Positions 28,106 through 36,187 of a stretch of DNA of 64,000 nt are shown here, in pieces (position 1 is the first letter of the stretch; every line of letters starts with the position of its first letter). This DNA comes from Blastococcus sp. PRF04-17. Its GTDB lineage: Bacteria > Actinomycetota > Actinomycetes > Mycobacteriales > Geodermatophilaceae. The position numbers and the translations under genes were made by a program. Where the stretch lies: assembly GCF_023016265.1 (NCBI RefSeq), contig NZ_CP095412.1, forward strand, positions 1,922,001 to 1,986,000, read 5' to 3'. Below the pieces are notes generated by a model that was given only the letters and a program-made list of their open reading frames with translations, did not search any database and had not been told where the DNA came from.

Positions 28106-29031
28106 TCATCTTGCCCTCCGTTCGATCTGATCAATCATCTGGTCCCAGAAATACAGGAAGAAGCCTTGGGGGCTAACACTCTCGTCGTCGCGCCTTTCGC
28201 CCAAGGCCATGTCGGTTACTTGGATCGCCGCCGTGTCCCGCTGACGGTCCCAGATGGGCGTGGCCCAACCGTTGTAGCTGTTCGCTGAATAACTGGGCTG
28301 GTCGATGCTCCAGGTCAGGCGGTGGTCACCCCAGCCGAGGCCACCCCCTTGGTGAAGTCGAGACCGTAGACGGTCTCGCCGTTGCGCTCGACCCGAATCA
28401 TCAAACGGTCGCCAAGGGGCTTAACCGTGCAGATGAATCCCCGCTCTCGAAGCTTCTTGGCGCCGTCCGTGAACTGCGTGGTCAGGTAGTCAAAGAGCCG
28501 GTCAAGCTCCTCGTACTTGCTCCAATCGGAACGCGCCACCCTGGGCAGGCGTAGCTGAAGAGCGTGTTCGACCACCGGGCCCAGCTCGGCAGGCGGTGTG
28601 CCGGCCTCACGAGACCGACCCACCTTCTGCTGCAGCTGCCGGGCGAGCTCTTCAGGCGTGTAGTCACTGGCACGTAGGTAGTTGGTGTGTGGATGCAGCA
28701 GGTCGGCCGGAACCCGGACGTTGTCCATGAGTACGGGCAAGACATAGTCGTCGCCTTGCTTGACGGCCGTCATCATGGCGGCCGAGAACTCGTCCATTGG
28801 GATCGGCTTAGCCAGGTACTCCGTCGAGATGAAGGGCACGAAGAACCGCGTCTGCGAGCTGTAGACTGCTCGCTGCTGGCGGATAAAGTTGCCACCCCAC
28901 CAGTCGTTGTTCTTATCTTTGTCATAAAAGACGTTCAGCCCTAGCGACTTGCATGCCTCGACCGTGCGCGCCACATAGTTTCGATGCTCACCGGCGAAGG
29001 ACACCGCAAGGTCGTAGGGCTTTTCGTTCAT
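28106..29031 (-). CDS. TIR-domain protein, frameshift near C-terminus
   Basis: ATG 29031. The first 140 residues are a TIR domain: PYDLAVSFAGEHRNYVART, then GLNVFYDKD, and IPMDEFSAAMMTAV containing a candidate catalytic Glu. In the original frame the protein ends at 28315 (238 aa). One base restored in the C5 run at 28344-28348 carries it on through coherent sequence (GWGDHRLTWSIDQPSYSANS ... GFFLYFWDQMIDQIERRAR) to a stop at 28106, giving about 308 aa. Prokaryotic TIR proteins commonly degrade NAD+ or make signal nucleotides upon phage infection. Its own promoter is likely, see 29038-29043. Confidence 0.85.
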
Positions 29032-29037
29032 GAAACT

Positions 29038-29043
29038 ATTTTA
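29038..29043 (-). promoter_or_regulatory. -10 element giving a probable leaderless TIR transcript
   Basis: TAAAAT on the minus strand ends 6 nt before the ATG at 29031, and no ribosome-binding site is present. Transcription would begin at or next to the start codon. I cannot assign a convincing -35. Confidence 0.45.
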
Positions 29044-29346
29044 CCGCGACGGCTGCCGTGTGGCATGTTGCCTGGATCCGCAGCCGAGTCAGGTTTCTGC
29101 GATCTTAGGGAAGGCACTCCAGTCGTCAGCGGGCCGAAGCGCGACAAGCTGAGCGCCCTGACTATTCCAAGCAAAGTGTCACCATTCGCAACAAGGTTGA
29201 GGATTTCAGCCATGCACATGCTCGCCCTCGCTTACTACACGTCCCCCTTGCGAGAACTTCCGGGTGAAGAGTCTTTGCCTCGGCGCTGCATACGGACATC
29301 TCCAGGGAACCGCTATTCCCAGTCGCGTTGTGTCATCGCCTGCCGC
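29044..29346. other. Spacer between OLD and TIR genes
   Basis: About 300 bp with mixed composition and no supported ORF. It could hold a terminator for the OLD gene or an untranslated RNA, but I see no stable hairpin or conserved motif beyond the TIR promoter. Confidence 0.4.
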
Positions 29347-31260
29347 TCACTTCGTTCGGGTCTGGTTGATGCGCTTGATCAAGCGGCTGAAGTTGTCGAG
29401 GGTGTCCTGTTCGAGGGCGTCGATCAGGGTGCTGTCGCGCAGCAGCCGGTCGGCGGGCTTGTAGTGGTCGAACTTCTTCTTCTCCAGCCGAGCCAAGCGC
29501 TCGACGATGCGGTCGCCGGGCGGCAGGTCCTCCGGCTTGTGGCTGGTGCCGAATGCGGCGTTGTATAGGCGCAGATAGTCGACCTCGGTGAACAGATCCT
29601 CGACGTCGCTGTTCGCGCGCTTGGTGACCTCCTGCACCGAGACGAGACGGTCCCTGTTCAGGCGTCCGGCCTTGATGGCGCGCTCTAGGCGACCCGTTCC
29701 CTCGGTGCCGGAGTCGATGAGGACGGTGACGTCGACATTGCTTCCGAGGAGGCTGACGAAGGCGGGGATGTTGCCCGCGCCGCCCGCGGTCAGGATGCGC
29801 CAGTCCTTATGCAGCGCGGCGCCACCGTCATCCGCAGCGCGACGGCCGATGAGGTCGAGGTAGAGCAGGTCGCTCGGACCCTCGACGAGGAGGTTGGCTT
29901 CCCCGATGAACAGGTGCTGGGCGATGTCATAGCCGAGCGCTGCCTGGAGCGGGAAGAGGCTGTCCTCGCGGACGCTGAGAGCTTCCTGGGTGACGACTGC
30001 CCCCTTCTTTGGTCCCTGGTCTTCGACGATGCGGACTCGGTCGAGGTGCTCGCTCTCCACCATGAAGGGGCTGTGGGTCGTGTAGAGCACCTGGGCGGCG
30101 GGAGCGAGGCGCTCGTTCACGAAGCGCAGGAAGTCGTGCTGGGCGCGTCCATGAAGAGTGAGGGCTGGTTCGTCAAGGAGGACGATGTAGTCCTCGTTCT
30201 TCATCTCGAACTCGGTGAAGGCCGCAAGGAACGAGAAGAACCAGCGGAAGCCGGAGGAGCGCTGGGAGAAGTTGTTGGTAAAGTGGTGCCGGGTGTCCTG
30301 GACGCGGACGTCGAGCATGTTCTTGACGACCCGAGGTCTGCCCTGAGGGTCGTTCTGGATCTTCCGGTCGAGGTCGAAGGTAACCCGAAGGTTCGGGTTC
30401 TGCCTCCAGTAGTTGAAGACTTGTTCCGTCAGGTCGTTGCTCACGGCCTCCATTTCAGATTTGCGCTCTTCGTAGTCATCTCCGCTTAGCGATTCCGGTG
30501 TGGTATTGGCCAGAGCGAGGAGTGAGCGAGCCGTCTGGTCGCTCGACGACCCTGCTCGCTCCTCTTCGGACTCGGCGAGCCGGTCGAGGTCGATGCGTCC
30601 CTCCAAGACGCTGTAGTCGCTGAAGTAGAAGAACGTCGGAGCACGCAGCAGGCTGATGACCCGCTTGATCGGCCCATTCGGGATCTTCATGGCTTCCAGT
30701 TCGCCGAGCAGGGTGTCGAGGGCGGCTTCCGTTGCGTCCTCGTCTTCATCTGTGAGCGAGTTCTTGAGGCTTCTGGCGGTCTCCTCCAGCGCGGTCAGGG
30801 TCGGCTGTCCTGACAGTCGGGGAGCGAGAGAGGCTGGGACGCCGCACGCCTGAAGCACGTTGCGGACGGCCGCCAGGTGGTCGAAGTGGATGTTCCACCA
30901 GAGCGTGGCATCGCCATACCGGCGGGAGAGGATGACCTCGTCCGACGACAGGACACCGTCTCCGAAGACGGCGCCGATCTTCTTCTTGTCCTCGGGCTCC
31001 AGCAGGAACGTGGCTGTGATTGGTGTGACCTGCTCAATGACCTTCGCCCGCTGGTCGGCGGTCTTGAGCCACCGCGGGTAGTCCTCGCTGACGCTGAAAG
31101 TCGACGGATGGGCCGGGTGGAGTCGTGCGAGAGCCGTGAGGATGGCGCTCTTGCCAGCCTCATCCATGCCCACCAGGCAGGTGACGTCGTCCTCGACTTG
31201 GATGGGGCCGCTGTCCACGATGTTGCGGAACTTGCGGACCTGGAACTGCTGCAGCCTCAC
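29347..31260 (-). CDS. OLD-family ATP-dependent endonuclease (AAA + TOPRIM)
   Basis: GTG 31260 (VRLQQFQVRKFRNIVDSG), 637 aa. Walker A is VGMDEAGKSAILTAL. The ABC-like signature region is SQRSSGFRWFFSFLAAF, Walker B DYIVLLDEPALTLHGRAQ, and H-loop TTHSPFMV. The TOPRIM nuclease follows with LLVEGPSDLLYLDLIGRR (metal-binding Glu) and VTVLIDSGTEG. OLD nucleases act alone or with partners in phage defence (P2 Old, Gabija GajA). No UvrD-like GajB is nearby, so this is not canonical Gabija. Downstream on the same strand are the TIR and HEPN genes. Confidence 0.92.
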   Translation of the reverse strand: MRLQQFQVRKFRNIVDSGPIQVEDDVTCLVGMDEAGKSAILTALARLHPAHPSTFSVSEDYPRWLKTADQRAKVIEQVTPITATFLLEPEDKKKIGAVFGDGVLSSDEVILSRRYGDATLWWNIHFDHLAAVRNVLQACGVPASLAPRLSGQPTLTALEETARSLKNSLTDEDEDATEAALDTLLGELEAMKIPNGPIKRVISLLRAPTFFYFSDYSVLEGRIDLDRLAESEEERAGSSSDQTARSLLALANTTPESLSGDDYEERKSEMEAVSNDLTEQVFNYWRQNPNLRVTFDLDRKIQNDPQGRPRVVKNMLDVRVQDTRHHFTNNFSQRSSGFRWFFSFLAAFTEFEMKNEDYIVLLDEPALTLHGRAQHDFLRFVNERLAPAAQVLYTTHSPFMVESEHLDRVRIVEDQGPKKGAVVTQEALSVREDSLFPLQAALGYDIAQHLFIGEANLLVEGPSDLLYLDLIGRRAADDGGAALHKDWRILTAGGAGNIPAFVSLLGSNVDVTVLIDSGTEGTGRLERAIKAGRLNRDRLVSVQEVTKRANSDVEDLFTEVDYLRLYNAAFGTSHKPEDLPPGDRIVERLARLEKKKFDHYKPADRLLRDSTLIDALEQDTLDNFSRLIKRINQTRTK

Positions 31261-31368
31261 GTGTACCCCCCGCGCCTCATCGCTACTGACACCACCTGGC
31301 TGGCTGCCCCCTGGCGCCAGCCGCGATCGGGCCGACCGTAACCCCAGGTAACGACAGACCAAGGCCGC

Positions 31369-31538
31369 ATGGCGATGGACCTCGAAGACCTGGCTCACCT
31401 GATGCTGCACGATCCGGATACCTGCCGAGCCAGCAGGAGTACGTCAGGCTGGATGGGGTCGCGCAGACCATGCCGCCCCCACCGCGGCACCCTGCTTGGG
31501 TGGAGCTCGCGCTTCAGGGAAGAGAGGACGCCACGTGA
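31369..31538 (+). CDS. Small protein (about 56 aa), frameshifted
   Basis: ATG 31369 (MAMDLEDLAHLMLHDP) reads into a nonsense frame. With one base restored near 31414-31417 it continues GYLPSQQEYVRLDGVAQTM to a TGA at 31536-31538 that overlaps the GTG of the next gene. The coherent sequence and the GTGA junction support a real small gene co-translated with the 173-aa protein. It is divergent from the OLD gene. No family recognised. Confidence 0.45.
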
Positions 31539-32056
31539 CCGCGCAGCAGGACTGGGCCGAGAAGCAGCTCTTCGAACCGATCGAGGACATGACGGGTATT
31601 CACACCCCTCGGCACGTGCTGGCCCGACTGTCCGCCCTGCTCTTCCCTCAGGAAGTTGTGTTCGTCGACGCGCGCTTCGAGGCGCAGGGCCGAAACGCCG
31701 ACCTGTGGCTGGTCCTCTTCACGGAGGACCTTGTAGCGGTTCTTCAGGGCAACGGCCTGAACGTCATGGCCCCGCCGAGCGCGAGCCACCAGGCGGGCAA
31801 CGTCACGGTTGTCGTGCTCGCGCGACGCGCACTTGAGTCAGTCGAGATCACCGAGGGCGGGGGCCCGGGCACGGTGGCATGGAACAGCAACCCGGAGTGG
31901 CAGACCGGCACCGAGAACCTGACCACGTGGCCGTTCGGTGGCCAACTGATGCTTCGGTACCGGGGTCGGCCAAGTCCCCTACTCCTGCCCTTTAGTGACA
32001 AAGCCAAGTTCGAGGAGTTCGTTCCGCAGCTGATGCAGGACCTGGCATCCGACTAA
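31535..32056 (+). CDS. Unknown 173-aa protein, possibly PH-like
   Basis: GTG 31535 after GAGAGGA. The sequence alternates beta-strand-like segments (ADLWLVLFTEDLVAVLQ, VTVVVLARRALESVEI, GQLMLRYRGRPSPLLLPF) and ends with a helix (KFEEFVPQLMQDLASD), a layout like bacterial PH-type domains. This is a guess at the fold, not a motif match. It is transcribed divergently from the OLD nuclease and could be part of the defence locus. Confidence 0.6.
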   Translation: MTAQQDWAEKQLFEPIEDMTGIHTPRHVLARLSALLFPQEVVFVDARFEAQGRNADLWLVLFTEDLVAVLQGNGLNVMAPPSASHQAGNVTVVVLARRALESVEITEGGGPGTVAWNSNPEWQTGTENLTTWPFGGQLMLRYRGRPSPLLLPFSDKAKFEEFVPQLMQDLASD

Positions 32057-32254
32057 CGCAGCCAGTCAGTCCGGACCGTCCGGAACCGTCCTATGCCTGC
32101 CCAGCGCCGTCGGCGCGCTCGGGTCAAGCCCACGGACGAGGACACCCGCCGGCCGACTCCCGAGTAAGTCGACGTCGACTCCAACGCCGCGTGAGCGACC
32201 CGAGCGCCACACGCGCGCCGTCGGGGAGCCTCAGGTTCGTATTGGTACCCCGTG

Positions 32255-32410
32255 AGGCTCGAAGCCGGCTGAAGCAGCCGTTGACCGCGGGACTCCCCCG
32301 CTTTCGACCGGCACCAGACCCACCGGAGACATCAAGATCACCGTGCCACACACGTCTTGCATCTGCGGTGTCGGGACTCGTTGTGATGGATAGGCAAGCT
32401 GCCGCGAGCG
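32255..32410. repeat. Dispersed element repeat, copy A
   Basis: The stretch 32321-32404 aligns with 34444-34528 (copy B) at roughly three-quarters identity, including TGCATCTGCGGTG and ACTCGTTGTGA. The part before it resembles the GCCGCCTTGAGG half of copies B and C only weakly. It lies upstream of the gene at 32493. The remaining 32057-32254 and 32411-32492 hold no supported ORF. Confidence 0.6.
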
Positions 32411-32492
32411 GGCCCCAAGGGACAACTTCAGGCATCTGCCGATCCGATCTGGGGCGCAGAGGGCGGCCAACGTCGCGGCTATCTTCACCGCC

Positions 32493-33142
32493 ATGGCGGA
32501 CTCGACGGACGGAGCCAACCTGCCCGACCAGTTCGGCGGCGAGGTCACCGACTTCGTCTTGGAAATTGTCGGTGCTGGTATCCCGGGAGCCGGGCTCGTG
32601 GCCCAGCCCTTCTTCCGAAAGGTGCGCGAGGAGTGGACCCGCCACCGCTCCACCGCCCTCCGCGCAGCGGTGAGCACGTCCGGCCTGACGCTCGAAGACC
32701 TCCGCGAGAAGATCACTGAGGACCCTCGCCTGATCCCGTTGGTTACGCGCCTTCTTTACGCGGCCGGGATGAATGGACACGACCGCACCCTCAAGGCCAT
32801 GGGAGCTGCATTCGGCCGGGCGACACGGGAGCCCGACGCGTGGAGGAGTGCGAGCTGATCCTCACCGCCATCGCCGACCTGACCGGGGATCACGCGCGCA
32901 CGCTGCAACTGTTGACTACAGAGCCGCCCGAGTTCTCAGGGACGGCCTTGATTTGGACGCCTGAATTGCTCCATCGTCGATCGGCTCTGTCCTCGCGAAC
33001 GACGATCCTCTGTCTCGCTGCCCTTGTTGCCCGCGGTTTGGTCGAGTCCACGTCTGGCTTCGGCGGCGTAACGGTTTGCCGAATCACCTCCCTCGGCTTT
33101 GAAGTTCTGGAGGTCCTCCGTGAGTATGCGGACGACGCATGA
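32493..33142 (+). CDS. Unknown protein with possible winged-helix C-terminus, frameshifted
   Basis: ATG 32493 (MADSTDGANLPDQFGGEV). The first frame stops at 32858. The next frame (EECELILTAIADLTGDHART) continues to 33142. Restoring one base near 32838-32841 gives one protein of about 216 aa. The N-terminal part is helical with a short hydrophobic stretch (EIVGAGIPGAGLVAQPFF). The C-terminal part (TTILCLAALVARGLVES, GGVTVCRITSLGFEVL) looks like a winged helix. Two overlapping genes (second start GTG 32840) are the alternative. Function unknown. Confidence 0.55.
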
Positions 33143-33272
33143 GGAGCCGCGGCGCGGTACGGACGCGGGTCTCGAGGAGGCCTGAGGGGCTACATGAGTG
33201 CTGGCTTCTTTCACCAGGCCCTCCGGGGCTTCTTCCTTCGGCACGCAGGAGTACCTGGTGTGCGGGGCGTCC

Positions 33273-34196
33273 TTAGCGGTCTCGGGAGAGCAGTCCAGTC
33301 GCGAACCACTGCACGAGCGTTATGGCCAAGGAGACAGCGACGCTGGCTTCCTCGAAGGACACATCTCCCGGCGAAGAAGGCTGCCCGCCGTGTCGGTCGT
33401 GCTGGCCGTGCCAGAGCAAGCGCATCATCCCGACGAGTACCTCTCGCGACGGAGCCCCCTCGTGCTCTCGGGCCATGGGCAGGCGCCAGTCCCCCTGCTG
33501 CTCAATGTCTCGCAAGACCGTCCCGAGCGTGGCCTTCTCGTTCTTCGGTGACACGACCGCTACTCCAGCGTCTTCCACCGCCAGGATCGCCAGCCGGTAC
33601 GCCGCGCTTGGGTTGGACTCAATGCCGTAGAGCGCCTCCCAAGCCTTCGCCAGCCTCGTTCCCGCGCGACCGGCTCGCTGCATCACCGAATCTGCGGCGA
33701 CCTGGACGCCGGCCGGGACCCGGCGGGTAAGCCCCGGTCGCCCCGCCCGCTCACCGACTTCCCAGGCACTGCGGCTGTGACGCAGCACCTCGGCGAGCTC
33801 CTCCGCCTTGGCGTGGCCGCCGTGCGCCAGCAGGTAGTCGACGATCTGTAGAGGATGCGGGTGCTCCTGCAGGGCCGCCATCGCGGCCGTCAGGTGCCGG
33901 TTTCCCATATCCAGGCTGACCTCGACGGCCCTGAGCGTCGGAAGCGGGATCCGCAGTGTCTGACACATGCGCTCGGCCAGGGCGCTGTCGAGCATGGCGA
34001 CTGAGCCGCTTCCGTCCCGGTAACTGCGACGGACGGTGATCCCCTGGCGCACCCACGCCCACATCGCGTTGGCCATCCACCCGGGTACACCGTCGTGCAG
34101 CGCGTCGTACTCGGCAATCTCCTCGTCGGTGTCGACACCCAGCGGCCGCCAGGTCTGCTCCTCCGTCACGCTCTGAGTCTGCCAAGCCGATCCCAC
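33273..34196 (-). CDS. Possible abortive-infection/HEPN-like protein
   Basis: 307 aa from GTG 34196. A start at GTG 34169 (VTEEQTWRPLG) is also possible. The C-terminal third (WEALYGIESNPSAAYRLAIL ... RLLWHGQHDRHG ... SFEEASVAVSLAITLVQWF) has the helical layout and R...H spacing of Abi-C/HEPN-like domains that count cells out during phage infection. I am not certain of the family. It is convergent with the gene at 32493-33142. Copies A and B of the element repeat lie on either side of this pair. Confidence 0.6.
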   Translation of the reverse strand: MGSAWQTQSVTEEQTWRPLGVDTDEEIAEYDALHDGVPGWMANAMWAWVRQGITVRRSYRDGSGSVAMLDSALAERMCQTLRIPLPTLRAVEVSLDMGNRHLTAAMAALQEHPHPLQIVDYLLAHGGHAKAEELAEVLRHSRSAWEVGERAGRPGLTRRVPAGVQVAADSVMQRAGRAGTRLAKAWEALYGIESNPSAAYRLAILAVEDAGVAVVSPKNEKATLGTVLRDIEQQGDWRLPMAREHEGAPSREVLVGMMRLLWHGQHDRHGGQPSSPGDVSFEEASVAVSLAITLVQWFATGLLSRDR

Positions 34197-34377
34197 AGCT
34201 CGGGATCAGATGGATCCCCGCTTGCGTTGCGAGACACCGATCTACAGCTCAGCAGCTGTCCAGGTGTCCAGCCCTCAGGCGTGTAGGCGCCAGGGCTCGG
34301 CTGGCCGACAGCGCGCGACCGTAGCCGCATCGCTCTTCCTGTCCCGGTTTCGGTTGAGCCCATGTGCGTCTTTGCCA

Positions 34378-34528
34378 GCCGCCTTGAGGAACACCCTTCG
34401 GCAGTTGGCGGAATCTCGGCACCTGCTCGTACCGACGCCGCGTCACCGGAGAACACCAAGATCACAAGCCGACACACCTCATGCATCTGCGGTGACGAGA
34501 CTCGTTGTGACGGATACGCAATGCGCCG
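34378..34528. repeat. Dispersed element repeat, copy B
   Basis: This is the most complete copy. Its left half (from 34378) matches copy C at 36018 (GCCGCCTTGAGG..ACACCCTTCG.CAG.TGGCGG). Its right half (34444-34528) matches copy A. The flanking 34197-34377 and 34529-34650 have no ORF that I can support. Confidence 0.65.
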
Positions 34529-34650
34529 CCCCCTACCCGTTCGCACGGGTCGTCCAACGAACTTGACCGGCCCACTTGCGGACGTCGTGTGACGTCGAGG
34601 AGCTTCCGCGGAGTTTCGGGGCGCGCGGGGGCTCTTTGTCGTTCGGAGCC

Positions 34651-34869
34651 CTACGACCCGCCGTTCGCGATCTCCTGTGCCAACTCGGCCAAGTCGAGGC
34701 CATCGGTGGGGCCGTAGTCGAGGTCGGCGTAGATCTTCTCGAGCTCGGCCAGGACTTCCGGCTGGGGTCGACCTGAGTGGGTCCGAGCCACTTCCTCGAT
34801 GCGCTGGAACAGGTTGCCTACGCTGCTGACTCCGTCTTCGTCCAATTCGATCCGGGCCATAGCTGTCAC
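34651..34869 (-). CDS. Small acidic protein of unknown function
   Basis: 72 aa from GTG 34869, or 69 aa from ATG 34860. It is strongly acidic and helical (LFQRIEEVARTHSG, EVLAELEKIYADLDYG, LDLAELAQEIANGG). AAGGGAAA just upstream supports GTG 34869. It lies about 110 bp downstream of the Panacea/toxin pair on the same strand and could be an accessory component. Confidence 0.55.
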   Translation of the reverse strand: MTAMARIELDEDGVSSVGNLFQRIEEVARTHSGRPQPEVLAELEKIYADLDYGPTDGLDLAELAQEIANGGS

Positions 34870-34978
34870 GTTTCCCTTCGTCGCTGGTCCTGTGGTCCCC
34901 CTACGCCCGGAAAGGTAGGCCGAAGTACCGACAGAACCGACGAGCCCCCCGACGCTCTGGGGCGTGGGTGGGCTGGTG

Positions 34979-35290
34979 TCAGATGAAAGGGCCCGTGTGC
35001 CAGCCGAAGGTGGCGCACTGGATGGTGCTGTCGACTTCGTTGATGAAGTACGAGCAGGTCACGACACGACCCAGGTTGTCCGCCGACTCGGGAATCTTGC
35101 CCCACCACAGGTTCTCGAAGCCCGGCTCGCGACGGACGCCAGCGTAGGGGTTGCGCGCTCTGGCATGGATCCAAATCCAGACGATCAGCTCGATGTCGCC
35201 GTAGCCGCGCAGCCCCTCGACGTCCATGAACTCTTCGAACCGAGGTTCAAAGTCGATGAGCCGCCAGCGGCGTGGTGTGTCTTCAGGCAC
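34979..35290 (-). CDS. Putative Panacea-associated toxin
   Basis: 103 aa from GTG 35290, overlapping the end of the SocA/Panacea antitoxin gene by 8 nt. The sequence (DFEPRFEEFMDVEGLRGYG, IVWIWIHARARNPY, VVTCSYFINEVDSTIQCATF) matches no toxin family I know. Panacea-domain antitoxins are known to be paired with many unrelated toxins, and this overlap arrangement is typical. The toxin role is inferred only from that context. Confidence 0.6.
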   Translation of the reverse strand: MPEDTPRRWRLIDFEPRFEEFMDVEGLRGYGDIELIVWIWIHARARNPYAGVRREPGFENLWWGKIPESADNLGRVVTCSYFINEVDSTIQCATFGWHTGPFI

Positions 35291-35834
35291 TCAGCTGGCG
35301 GATGCGCTCGAGGATGCGGTCGATCGAATCGGGCTGTCCGGGCTGGCCGCGGCGCTCCTCTGCCTTGGTCAGCATCTCCTGCAGACGGTCAGGGTCGATG
35401 TCCAGCTCGTCCTCTGCGGCGGCGCCTTCGCTGGAGAAGTACTCCCGCATCCACTCGATCTCGATCCGGGCGCTGGTGCCGGGTTCGCGGTCGAGATCGG
35501 CCAGCTTGTACGGCCGCTCGTTGTGCGTCATGTTGATCAGGTCGCGCGATGTGAGCGCGCCGTACCGACTGACGACGTAGCCGATCGTGTTGAGTTGCGC
35601 CTCGGACAACTCTCGTGGCTCGGGAGCTGGCGCGCCGTACCTCTCTGCGCCGTAGAACTCGGCGACGACGGGGCCATTGTCCCAGGCCTTGACCGTCTCG
35701 GTGAATAGGGGCTCCTCGGTTGCTGCCAGGTGGTGGCCCTGGCAGTAGTAGAGGAGCTTCTGGAGCTTCAGTGTTCCGATGCCGGGAAGACGGGCGCGGA
35801 GCGCTCGGGCAACGTCGTGAGCTGACACTGCCAT
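35283..35834 (-). CDS. Panacea/SocA-type antitoxin (DUF4065)
   Basis: 183 aa from ATG 35834 (MAVSAHDVARAL). The frame stays open to 35924, but the extra residues look non-coding. Hallmarks: LKLQKLLYYCQGHHLA, PLFTETVKAWDNGPVVAEFY and the tail helix RDLINMTHNERPY. This domain is known both as a proteolytic-adaptor-type antitoxin (SocA) and as the hyperpromiscuous Panacea antitoxin. It is translationally coupled to the 103-aa gene. Upstream TACAGT close to the ATG suggests a leaderless transcript. Confidence 0.88.
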   Translation of the reverse strand: MAVSAHDVARALRARLPGIGTLKLQKLLYYCQGHHLAATEEPLFTETVKAWDNGPVVAEFYGAERYGAPAPEPRELSEAQLNTIGYVVSRYGALTSRDLINMTHNERPYKLADLDREPGTSARIEIEWMREYFSSEGAAAEDELDIDPDRLQEMLTKAEERRGQPGQPDSIDRILERIRQLSA

Positions 35835-35932
35835 GCCCAAACTGTACTGAGACTCCCTAGTAGCCGGACGCCTCGGCGTGTCATCTTCGAACATGTGTGC
35901 GATATTGGCATGCGGTGCCGACAAACCGACGA

Positions 35933-35974
35933 AGAGCCCCCACCCGATGCCGTCGGGGCGGGGTGGGGGGCTCT
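35933..35974. terminator. Hairpin terminator with GC-rich stem
   Basis: AGAGCCCCCACCC (35933-35945) pairs with GGGTGGGGGGCTCT (35961-35974), with one bulged G. It is symmetric enough to work on either strand. It separates the antitoxin operon promoter side from copy C of the repeat. Confidence 0.6.
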
Positions 35975-36017
35975 GTCGTGATGCCCGCCACGGACTGGAC
36001 GCCGGAGGGCCCTTGAA

Positions 36018-36115
36018 GCCGCCTTGAGGGACACCCTTCGCCAGCTGGCGGCAACCCCGCTGCGGCAGCTCCCGCCGACGCCAAGTTCACGGGAGAGCCA
36101 AGAAGATCAAGAGGA
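36018..36115. repeat. Dispersed element repeat, copy C
   Basis: It matches the left half of copy B (34378 onward): GCCGCCTTGAGG, ACACCCTTCG and TGGCGG are in register. Similarity fades past the AAGATCA near 36102. It lies between the antitoxin operon and the zinc-finger gene. Together with copies A and B it brackets two gene cassettes. Confidence 0.6.
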
Positions 36116-36187
36116 CGCGTCTAATGCACTCGCGGTCCGCAGCGCGTGGTCACGGGTCTCTGGAGACTCGTCCGGAGCCTTGACGGC

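Noticed and set aside
29347-31260. Canonical Gabija system
   Set aside because: The OLD/GajA-like nuclease is there, but no UvrD-type GajB helicase is on either side.
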